A DNA stretch of 8,844 nt from positions 1 through 8,844 of the forward strand of contig CAMYJJ010000121.1 in assembly GCA_947258735.1 (NCBI GenBank), read 5' to 3'. Under the pieces are notes generated by a model. It saw only the letters and a program-made list of their open reading frames with translations, was not told the DNA's origin and searched no databases. The stretch comes from Thermodesulfovibrionia bacterium (GTDB lineage Bacteria > Nitrospirota > Thermodesulfovibrionia > UBA6902). Below, piece by piece: positions 1 to 6,221 of this stretch. A program made the position numbers and the translations under genes. Positions within the stretch are counted from its first letter, which is position 1. Each line of letters starts with the position of its first letter.

Positions 1-1
1 A

Positions 2-85
2 AGAGAAATTAACAGGCTGTGCGACGTAATGATTAAATCTGCACACCCAGAAAATATAATTGTCTCGATATTTAACAGTGTTTAG
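2..85 (+). CDS. Possible C-terminal end of an upstream gene (partial)
   Basis: The frame is open from the left edge to a TAG at 83-85 and would encode 27 residues, beginning REINRLCDVM and ending IVSIFNSV. The mixture of charged and hydrophobic residues looks like a plausible protein tail, and the sequence just after it turns strongly AT-rich like an intergenic region. An 84-base open stretch can occur by chance, there is no recognisable motif, and no family can be assigned. Treat it as a candidate partial CDS only. Confidence 0.3.
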   Translation, partial: REINRLCDVMIKSAHPENIIVSIFNSV

Positions 86-103
86 CGTTTGATTGTAAAA
101 TAA

Positions 104-126
104 TATAATATTGTTTAGAATATTAT
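104..126 (+). promoter_or_regulatory. AT-rich hairpin with -10-like sequence upstream of the kinase operon
   Basis: ATAATATT (105-112) and AATATTAT (119-126) are perfect 8-base inverted repeats around the 6-base loop GTTTAG. The left arm contains a consensus TATAAT at 104-109. The best -35 candidate 17 bases upstream, TTTAGC at 81-86, is weak. The site lies about 40-60 bases before the kinase start, where a promoter is expected. AT-rich sequence gives such matches easily, so the promoter assignment is tentative. No -24/-12 sigma54 element was seen here. Confidence 0.3.
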
Positions 127-165
127 TATATTCTGATAAGCAGCGCTAATGACCTTCCGTACATA

Positions 166-2172
166 ATGATGAGCAGCAAATCCAAGACCATAGAAGAGGT
201 TCATAATAATTTTGAGTATTATTGTGACCTGATTGAGTTTTCACCGATAGCCATGGGGGCACAGTGTGAAGACAGGATTATTTTTATGAACTCTGCCGGA
301 GCCGCTCTTCTTAATGCCGAGTCTCCCTATGCCCTGTTCGGCAGGTCTCTCATTGATTTTATTCATCCGGATCATAAAAAAAAGGTACAGGAGTGCTTTG
401 CCGGCATAGAAAAGGAAAAAACCGATCCTCTGGAAGTAACAGTTACCGGTAATAAGGGAGCAGACAGATATCTTGAACTTACCGCCTCTGCTTTCAGTTA
501 CAAGAATAAACATGCGATTCAGTTTACCCTCCATGACATTACAAAACGCAGGGAAATGGAAGATCTCATCATTCAGTCAAAGCATGAATGGGAAGAAACA
601 TTTCATGCCATTACTGATATGGTCACTGTTCATGACAAGGATTTTAATATCATCTACGCAAACAAGGCAGCTGAAAAGATCCTCCAGCTTCCGGCGTTAA
701 GAGCTAATATGGCCAGAAAGTGTTATGCGTATTACCATGGAACAGACGGTCCTCCAACCGGCTGTCCAAGTTGCGATTGTCTTACAACAGGTGCCCCTGC
801 AAACTTTGAGATCTTTGAACCTCATCTGAACATGTATATTGAAATCAGGTCCATGCCCCGGTTTGATCATGATAATAATGTAATAGGACTGATCCACATT
901 GCAAGGGATGTCACAGGCCGTAAGAAAGCAGAAGATGAAATTAAACGGGCAAAAAATGAACTGGAGCTGAGGGTCGATGAACGTACGGTAGAATTGAGAT
1001 CTGCGAATGAAAAGCTTATAGAGGAGATCACAGAGCGCAAGACGGCTGTTGAGGCACTCCAGAAAAATGAAAGCAAATACCGCACGCTCTCCCAGCAATT
1101 TAATACATTGCTTGACGGCATTCCCTATAACCTTCTCCTGCTTTCACCCGAGCTAAAAATATTGTGGGCAAATAAGGCTGTCTCATCCATGTTTAATAAC
1201 AATACGTCCGATCTGGCCGGAGACCACTGTTACAGCCTCTGCTGCAATATTCTCTCTCCCTGCGAGAGCTGTCCGACGATAAGAAGTTTTAAAACCGGAC
1301 AGGAGGAGTCATCTGAGATAACAACAGATGAAGGGAAGATTTGGGACATCACCTCATTCCCGATTAAAGATGAATCAGGTGATATAAAGACAGTAATTGA
1401 ATTTGCAAGGGACATTACGGAAAAAGCTAACCTGCAGGCCAGTGCAACCAGGACCAGACATCTTGCATCGATTGGTGAGCTGGCTGCCGGTGTGGCGCAT
1501 GAAATTAATAATCCCATTAACAATATAATGAACTATGCACAAATACTCATGGACGAATTCAAAGACGAGGGAAGAGATGACAGTGTGACCCGTCGTATCA
1601 TAAAAGATGGTGACAGGATTGCTACTATTGTCCGAAGCCTGCTGTCTTTTGCAAGAATCAGAAAAGAGGAAAAGAACCTGATGTCTCTTCAGGATATATT
1701 CTCAGATACCATGTCTCTTACGTCCGCCCAGCTCAGAAAAGATGGTATCCATGTACACGTTGGTATTCCGGATAACGTTTTGAAAATACCTGTTCATCCT
1801 CAGCAGATACAGCAGGTTTTTTTGAACATAATCAGTAATGCCCGCTTCGCTCTGAATAAAAAATTTCCCGGGACCCATGATAATAAGTCTCTTGATATAA
1901 CCTGTGAGGAAATTGAAATAAACGATGATCCCTATGTCAGGATACTGTTTTATGACAGAGGAATGGGTATACCTGATAGACTTATTGATAAAGTGATAAA
2001 TCCCTTTTTCTCGACCAAGCCAAATAATGTTGGAACAGGGTTAGGATTGAGTATAAGTCACGGTATTATTAATGAGCATAATGGCAAACTGATTATCGAC
2101 AGTCAGGAAGGAGAGTACACCAGCATAACGGTTGTGCTGCCTGTTGTATATGGAGAAGAACATGAAAGCTAG
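166..2172 (+). CDS. Cytoplasmic three-PAS sensor histidine kinase
   Basis: A 668-residue sensor kinase that should autophosphorylate on His and pass phosphate to the response regulator encoded next to it. Three PAS domains are seen: about residues 14-128, 138-253 and 305-420. Each ends in the typical D-[IV]-T signature (HDITKR, RDVTGR, RDITEK). A charged coiled coil (about 251-303) links PAS2 and PAS3. The HisKA domain has the H-box AHEINNP with phospho-acceptor H445. The HATPase domain shows the N-box (N554, N558), G1 box DRGMGIP (597-603), F-box FFSTKP (614-619) and G2 box GTGLGLS (623-629). There is no signal peptide or membrane segment, so the signal is probably intracellular. PAS2 carries C186, C200, C203 and C205, and PAS3 carries C355, C359, C360, C366 and C369, suggesting metal or redox sensing (inference). 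The start could be the ATG at 166 or the one at 169; no clear ribosome-binding site precedes either, and TAA at 106-108 closes the frame upstream. The gene overlaps the regulator gene by 11 bases. Confidence 0.95.
   Translation: MMSSKSKTIEEVHNNFEYYCDLIEFSPIAMGAQCEDRIIFMNSAGAALLNAESPYALFGRSLIDFIHPDHKKKVQECFAGIEKEKTDPLEVTVTGNKGADRYLELTASAFSYKNKHAIQFTLHDITKRREMEDLIIQSKHEWEETFHAITDMVTVHDKDFNIIYANKAAEKILQLPALRANMARKCYAYYHGTDGPPTGCPSCDCLTTGAPANFEIFEPHLNMYIEIRSMPRFDHDNNVIGLIHIARDVTGRKKAEDEIKRAKNELELRVDERTVELRSANEKLIEEITERKTAVEALQKNESKYRTLSQQFNTLLDGIPYNLLLLSPELKILWANKAVSSMFNNNTSDLAGDHCYSLCCNILSPCESCPTIRSFKTGQEESSEITTDEGKIWDITSFPIKDESGDIKTVIEFARDITEKANLQASATRTRHLASIGELAAGVAHEINNPINNIMNYAQILMDEFKDEGRDDSVTRRIIKDGDRIATIVRSLLSFARIRKEEKNLMSLQDIFSDTMSLTSAQLRKDGIHVHVGIPDNVLKIPVHPQQIQQVFLNIISNARFALNKKFPGTHDNKSLDITCEEIEINDDPYVRILFYDRGMGIPDRLIDKVINPFFSTKPNNVGTGLGLSISHGIINEHNGKLIIDSQEGEYTSITVVLPVVYGEEHES
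2152..2155 (+). promoter_or_regulatory. Ribosome-binding site of the response regulator, inside the kinase gene
   Basis: GGAG at 2152-2155 lies six bases before the ATG at 2162. It favours that start over the in-frame ATGs at 2132 and 2150, which have no comparable site and would add residues upstream of the conserved receiver start MKARVLIVDDEE. It sits within the last codons of the kinase gene, consistent with translational coupling. Confidence 0.6.
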
Positions 2173-3865
2173 GGTCCTTATTGTTGACGATGAAGAGGGC
2201 ATCCGATTTACGTTTAAAAAGTTTTTATCCAAAGAAGGATATGACGTTGCTGTTGCAGAAGATTTTAATGAGGCTGTAGGTCTTATATCGGAATCTGATT
2301 TTGATGTTATTTTTGCTGATATTATTCTAAAGGGGAAAACCGGGCTCGATGTGTTACGGGAGATAAAAGACCGGAAGCTGCAGTGCCCGGTAGTGATGAT
2401 CACAGGATACCCTAATTTAGAAACTGCTTCAGAGGCGATCCGGTATGGGGCTTTTGATTACATTTCCAAACCGTTACAAAAGGAAACGTTATTTCATGCG
2501 ATTGATGTGGCCCTGCAGCACAAAAAGGTGATAGATGAAAAAGAGAAGTACAGGTCCAACCTTGAAGCTATTTTCAGAAGTGTTAAAGATGCAATTATTT
2601 CAGTTGACAGGGACCTCAACATACTGGAAGTCAACCATTCTGCCATGGGGATTTGCGGTCTGGGGCGGGACTCGACAGGAAAGAAATTCAGCATGCCGCC
2701 TTCTCGATGTGAACAGAAGTGCATAGACTCACTCACAGAAACTATCAGCACAAAAAAACCTTCTGAAATAAACGGACTGGAATGTCACTTTAAAAAGCGC
2801 AAGGGACAGATCGTATCAATATTCACTTTTCCCCTTCTTGACCGCCACAACAAATTCTCCGGGGCCATCATGGTGATCAGAGATGAGACCAGATTAAGCG
2901 ACCTGGAGCGGGAGCTGGGCGAACGTAAGCAGTTCCATAAGATTATCGGGAAAAGCAGCAGTATGCAGCAGGTATATGAACGGATAGAACTCTTAAACGA
3001 CATAGAGACTACGGTCCTTATAGATGGGGAAAGCGGGACAGGCAAGGAACTCGTTGCCGAGGCCCTGCACTATAAAGGCAACCGCGGCAGCAAGCCGATG
3101 GTAAAAGTAAACTGTTCAGCCCTCTCAGAAAACCTGCTTGAGAGCGAACTGTTCGGACATGTGCGGGGTTCCTTTACCGGTGCGATAAAGGACAAAGTGG
3201 GACGGTTTCAGCTTGCTGACGGAGGCACCATCTTTCTGGATGAAATAGCTGATATATCTCCAAAGGTGCAGGTCGAGCTCTTGAGGGTACTTCAGGAAAA
3301 GGAATTTGAGAGAGTAGGGGACGCCAAAACAATGAAAGTGGATGTCAGGGTCATTGCTGCATCAAATCAGAACCTTTCGGAAAAGGTCAAATCCGGTGAA
3401 TTCCGGGAAGACCTGTATTACCGTCTCAACGTCATGAAAATAAGCCTTCCGCCCCTCAGGGAACGCCGGGAAGATATACCCCTTCTTGTAGATTATTTTA
3501 TAAAGAAATTCAATGATAAATTTAACAAGAACATTATGTCGGTTTCTTCAGATGTTCAAAAAAACTTTATGGACTATGCATGGCCCGGAAATGTGAGGGA
3601 ACTCGAACATGCACTTGAACATGCTTTTATTCTCTGCCAGCAGCCAATTATTACACATGACCATCTCCCTCCTGAATTAAAAACGGTTACTGTGAATGAT
3701 GATGAGATGCAGGGAAATGGCAGCATTGATGATCCGCAGGTCATCATCCAGGCACTTGAAAAAGCGGCCTGGAATAAAACCAGGGCAGCTTCACTGCTGG
3801 GTATAAGCCGTCGCTCCATCTACAGGAAGATAAAGGAGTTCAATATTGCTGAAAGAGAGATGTAG
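2162..3865 (+). CDS. Sigma54-dependent NtrC-family response regulator with PAS domain
   Basis: A 567-residue activator of sigma54 RNA polymerase. Numbering is from the ATG at 2162. Receiver domain (about 1-120): acidic pair D9/D10, phospho-acceptor D53, T81 and K103. PAS domain (about 130-243), ending IRDETR, with C165, C183 and C187. AAA+ domain (about 258-490): Walker A GESGTGKE (289-296), sigma54-contact loop GSFTGA (336-341, a variant of GAFTGA), Walker B GGTIFLDE (354-361), putative arginine fingers R415 and R421, and sensor II WPGNVREL (474-481). A Fis-type helix-turn-helix (about 523-562) contains the recognition segment LLGISRRSIYRKI. The order receiver-PAS-AAA+-HTH is NtrC-like with an extra PAS input, so the protein may sense a second cytoplasmic signal besides phosphorylation. 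It is co-translated with the upstream kinase (11-base overlap), which makes that kinase its likely partner. Targets are unknown: no convincing -24/-12 site was found at the main intergenic regions checked. Confidence 0.95.
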   Translation: MKARVLIVDDEEGIRFTFKKFLSKEGYDVAVAEDFNEAVGLISESDFDVIFADIILKGKTGLDVLREIKDRKLQCPVVMITGYPNLETASEAIRYGAFDYISKPLQKETLFHAIDVALQHKKVIDEKEKYRSNLEAIFRSVKDAIISVDRDLNILEVNHSAMGICGLGRDSTGKKFSMPPSRCEQKCIDSLTETISTKKPSEINGLECHFKKRKGQIVSIFTFPLLDRHNKFSGAIMVIRDETRLSDLERELGERKQFHKIIGKSSSMQQVYERIELLNDIETTVLIDGESGTGKELVAEALHYKGNRGSKPMVKVNCSALSENLLESELFGHVRGSFTGAIKDKVGRFQLADGGTIFLDEIADISPKVQVELLRVLQEKEFERVGDAKTMKVDVRVIAASNQNLSEKVKSGEFREDLYYRLNVMKISLPPLRERREDIPLLVDYFIKKFNDKFNKNIMSVSSDVQKNFMDYAWPGNVRELEHALEHAFILCQQPIITHDHLPPELKTVTVNDDEMQGNGSIDDPQVIIQALEKAAWNKTRAASLLGISRRSIYRKIKEFNIAEREM

Positions 3866-3881
3866 CGTCTAACCTGCTTAA

Positions 3882-4055
3882 TTCATACATTTAGGGAGGA
3901 TTCCCTTAAGAATACGTATTGCAACGGTCTTGCATATCATCAGGAGATTACACCATGTCTGTCAATGACCTTCAAAGTAAGGCTGTATTTCATTGAATCG
4001 TGCCGTATTCAAGACTTATTCTTAAGGGCATCCTCACTGACCAAATATGTATGAA
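3882..4055. repeat. 174-base imperfect palindrome with nested hairpins (MITE-like or structured repeat)
   Basis: The outer arms TTCATACAT (3882-3890) and ATGTATGAA (4047-4055) are perfect 9-base inverted repeats. Inside them, 3893-3923 pairs with 4008-4038 at 26 of 31 positions, including an unbroken 12-base block (3903-3914 with 4017-4028). ACGG (3924-3927) pairs with CCGT (4003-4006) after a one-base slip. The central part has its own hairpin: TCAATGA CCTT (3962-3972) with AAGG (3979-3982) and TCATTGA (3990-3996). There is no credible ORF. The element starts 16 bases after the regulator stop and lies between convergent genes, so it could act as a bidirectional transcript end. Its length and arm design are more like a non-autonomous transposon or a REP/structured RNA element than an ordinary terminator; there is no T-run. 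No clear target-site duplication was seen. Confidence 0.7.
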
Positions 4056-4141
4056 AAATGTAGGGTAATGCATTGACTCTGTTGTGCGTCTGCCTGTCCT
4101 CATTCTTGCCATATCCAATAGCAGAGCTGTTTATCCATGAT

Positions 4142-4155
4142 ATTATTATAATAAT
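4142..4155. repeat. Perfect 14-base AT palindrome at the phosphodiesterase stop codon
   Basis: ATTATTATAATAAT is its own reverse complement. On the minus strand it covers the last two Leu codons (TTA TTA), the TAA stop (4146-4148) and a few bases beyond. It has no GC-rich stem or T-tract, so it is a poor terminator candidate and may be chance in AT-rich sequence. Confidence 0.35.
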
Positions 4156-6023
4156 GATTCTCCTATCATCTCAGATGATGATATGCCAAAACATGATAGA
4201 ACTGTAGGGGCAATATCCATAAGGCTCGGGTTTTCCTTGCCGGGTTTAAAGTTCGTAAAAAGAATTCCCGGTACAAGTGAGGGATCCACGATATGGTCAC
4301 CGCTCCATTTTTTCAGGTTGTCTTCCATCAGGACTGCGGGGGCCCCTCCGATTGCAGTCTGCCATGAAGCCCTGTACCCGTCTTCGAACCCTACCACGAG
4401 GTCCGGCGCATCAGATGAATGGGTACCTGCATATATATCATCCCGGTTATATACATTCTTTACGGCAGACTGATTATTGTCAGGGTCTTTTAAATCTGTA
4501 AGAGCAGTGATAATGCTATCAGAGACCTTTTTTGCTTCAGTACCTGATTTAACAATACCCTGCTTTTCCCTGCCTTCAAGATTAAGGTAGATGCTGCCAA
4601 AGCCCAGAGAATACGCCTGCGTGTTCTTCCAGTCTACATATTGAAAAAGAGCGCCTCCTTCCTTATCTTCATGAGAAATTTCCTTTGTCAATGTCATGAA
4701 ACCATTCTGCACGAGCCATGAGTTTAAATGTACGCTTCTTCTGAACGTTGTAAACCCGTGGTCTGAAAAAACCATTAAAGCGGTATTGTCTTCCAGTTTA
4801 TCCAGTAACCTGCCGAGAATGACATCCATTTTTCTGTAATAATCATCAATGATATGTCCATACTTATCAGCATATGGTTTGTCATACAGAGGATGCTCAG
4901 GGTCCCTGGTTGCCCAGAACATATGCTGGATTCTGTCTGTTGAAAAAAAGGCAAAAGCAAACAGTCCTTCTTTCGACTTCTCCAGTTCATGCCAGAGCAT
5001 CTGTTCCTGCTCTTCTACAATTTCATTGCACATTTTAATAAATGTATCATCATCAATCCTTCCTTCTTCAAATGCCTTGGTGTCTTCAGACATTCCCAAA
5101 GTGTAGAAATATCCCAGATCCGTTGATAACTCTTTTATATAGGAATCAGGGCTCGTAATGATAAAGGCAGGGTCTTTAGGGTTAATCTGGACTGCGGTCA
5201 TGTACAGTTCAAACTCTGGTTCTATCGTATTTAAAAAGAACTTTACTATGCCGCTTACTGTCTTCATCATTCCCAGTTTAAAGGTAACCTCAATCCATTC
5301 GCTCCATTGACCACAGGTCAATACCCGTTTTTTGTTATCCACAAGAAGCTCAACTTTTGAATCGTCAGAAATAGTAATATGCATCTTCACCTGTGCCGCA
5401 TCCCGAGACATGACCTTTGTTATGTTCGGGCCGGAGATGTGCGTCTTGATGAGATTGCCAGTACGCTTGATCCGGATGACTTTATCATGCCCCTCCTCAT
5501 TTGCGGAGACGTCCCGCGTTGTATAAAATGCATACTTCCCAAGCCCGCCCTTGATATCAGGTACGCCAAGACCGGCATAAAGTCTGGCTTCATTCTGCCT
5601 GGGCTGAAACGTCATCGGCCATTTAAGAACAGTTGATGGTACAGCCTTGCCTGATGTAAGGTCCCAGAATGCATCTCCCTGCATGACAGGCAGAAACATT
5701 GCCTCTCGTTTTGCAAAGATATTTTTTGGGTTTGGTTTGGTAATACCCAGCACAGGCATATAATCGGCAATCCTCCGGCCGAGAAAATCAAAAATGCCAT
5801 GGTACCCGGGATTATTCCCTGTTGCGATTGAGGCCCATGCAACCGGACTCTGTGCCGGATTGCTTGTGGCCAGGGTTGAATAACTGCCGGTTTCATTGAG
5901 TCTGGTAAAATTCGGTAACTCTCCCTGTTTCATCAGGGATGATACTATCTTTGGATCAAGACCATCCATGCCCAGGAGGATTACTTTTTTATATGGTCTG
6001 TTTTCTGAAGTTCTGTTCGACAT
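4146..6023 (-). CDS. Alkaline-phosphatase-superfamily phosphodiesterase / nucleotide pyrophosphatase-like protein
   Basis: A 625-residue metal-dependent hydrolase of the type I phosphodiesterase/nucleotide pyrophosphatase group. The N-terminal strand ILLGMDGLDP supplies metal ligand D20 (and D23). The segment NPAQSPVAWASIATG (55-69) holds the likely nucleophile S59, in the place where relatives have Thr or Ser. Further likely metal ligands are D363 and H367 (STDRIQHMFW), D421 and H422 (FSDHGF), and H577 in GDHIVDPS. Residues about 140-290 form a beta-rich insertion between the two halves of the active site. The C-terminal block LMDIAPTVLSCFGI is typical of the superfamily. No signal peptide or membrane helix is seen, so it should be cytoplasmic, unlike classical periplasmic phosphatases. 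The substrate cannot be read from sequence; phosphodiester, nucleotide or sulfate/phosphonate-type esters are all possible. It is transcribed alone, divergently from hypF and convergently with the two-component operon. AGAAAGG ten bases before the ATG at 6023 supports the start. Confidence 0.9.
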   Translation of the reverse strand: MSNRTSENRPYKKVILLGMDGLDPKIVSSLMKQGELPNFTRLNETGSYSTLATSNPAQSPVAWASIATGNNPGYHGIFDFLGRRIADYMPVLGITKPNPKNIFAKREAMFLPVMQGDAFWDLTSGKAVPSTVLKWPMTFQPRQNEARLYAGLGVPDIKGGLGKYAFYTTRDVSANEEGHDKVIRIKRTGNLIKTHISGPNITKVMSRDAAQVKMHITISDDSKVELLVDNKKRVLTCGQWSEWIEVTFKLGMMKTVSGIVKFFLNTIEPEFELYMTAVQINPKDPAFIITSPDSYIKELSTDLGYFYTLGMSEDTKAFEEGRIDDDTFIKMCNEIVEEQEQMLWHELEKSKEGLFAFAFFSTDRIQHMFWATRDPEHPLYDKPYADKYGHIIDDYYRKMDVILGRLLDKLEDNTALMVFSDHGFTTFRRSVHLNSWLVQNGFMTLTKEISHEDKEGGALFQYVDWKNTQAYSLGFGSIYLNLEGREKQGIVKSGTEAKKVSDSIITALTDLKDPDNNQSAVKNVYNRDDIYAGTHSSDAPDLVVGFEDGYRASWQTAIGGAPAVLMEDNLKKWSGDHIVDPSLVPGILFTNFKPGKENPSLMDIAPTVLSCFGISSSEMIGESLL

Positions 6024-6033
6024 ATGTTATGTA

Positions 6034-6040
6034 CCTTTCT
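6034..6040 (-). promoter_or_regulatory. Ribosome-binding site of the phosphodiesterase gene
   Basis: Read on the minus strand, AGAAAGG lies ten bases before the ATG at 6023. It is a reasonable purine-rich Shine-Dalgarno site and supports that start. Confidence 0.55.
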
Positions 6041-6059
6041 TACAGGGAAGTTATTATAA

Positions 6060-6089
6060 ATTTTAGATTGATTACATCAAGCGTGTCAA
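6060..6089 (-). promoter_or_regulatory. Sigma70-type promoter of the phosphodiesterase gene
   Basis: On the minus strand there is a perfect -35 hexamer TTGACA (6084-6089), an 18-base spacer and a -10 hexamer TAAAAT (6060-6065, five of six matches to consensus). Transcription would begin near 6053 and leave a leader of about 30 bases before the ATG at 6023. The match and position are good enough to call a housekeeping-sigma promoter from sequence alone; it is not experimentally shown. Confidence 0.65.
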
Positions 6090-6091
6090 TC
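6066..6091. promoter_or_regulatory. Dyad symmetry in the promoter spacer: candidate operator
   Basis: GATTGA (6066-6071) and TCAATC (6086-6091) are perfect inverted repeats 14 bases apart. The right arm covers most of the -35 hexamer. A second, inner dyad TTGAT-TAC-ATCAA occupies 6068-6080. A protein bound here would block polymerase, so a repressor site is plausible. The inner dyad resembles an FNR/CRP-family site (TTGAT-N4-ATCAA) but has a spacer of three rather than four, so a family assignment is not justified. Confidence 0.35.
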
Positions 6092-6181
6092 AGCGGGGTG
6101 CTTACAAAGTGCATAAAAAATTATAAGTGATGAGAGAGTTTTGTATAGGACCTGGAAATAACTGCTAAACTATACGTCAAC

Positions 6182-6218
6182 GGAGGTATCATTACAGTTG
6201 TATATTGAGTGCATTTAA
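6182..6218 (+). promoter_or_regulatory. hypF leader: displaced Shine-Dalgarno and possible 6-codon leader peptide
   Basis: A strong GGAGG (6182-6186) sits 35 bases before the hypF ATG, too far to serve it directly. Eleven bases after it a TTG (6198-6200) opens a 6-codon frame that ends at TAA 6216-6218, three bases before and in frame with hypF. The TAA also fixes the hypF start at 6222, since no upstream extension is possible. The site next to the ATG itself is weak (GAG at 6207-6209). A translated leader or ribosome-standby role is speculative. Confidence 0.25.
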
Positions 6219-6221
6219 TCT

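Noticed and set aside
697..1098. 133-codon open frame on the minus strand inside the kinase gene
   Set aside because: It is antisense to well-conserved PAS and coiled-coil coding sequence and has no recognisable features.
2132..2161. Longer start of the response regulator at 2132 or 2150
   Set aside because: It adds residues before the conserved receiver start and lacks a ribosome-binding site; GGAG at 2152-2155 fits the ATG at 2162.
3882..4055. CRISPR array or tandem repeat in the intergenic region
   Set aside because: The repeated segments are inverted, not direct, and occur only as one pair; there are no spacers.
6068..6080. FNR/CRP-type binding site (TTGAT-TAC-ATCAA)
   Set aside because: The arms match the FNR half-sites, but the spacer is three bases instead of four, which puts the halves on the wrong helical register. 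Kept only as part of a generic dyad.
6154..6165. sigma54 -24/-12 promoter upstream of hypF (GG...GC)
   Set aside because: GG and GC are separated by 8 bases rather than the required 10, and the flanking consensus is absent.
6141..6171. sigma70 promoter for hypF (TTGTAT ... TAAACT)
   Set aside because: The spacer is 19 bases and both hexamers are weak, so it is not called as a feature.
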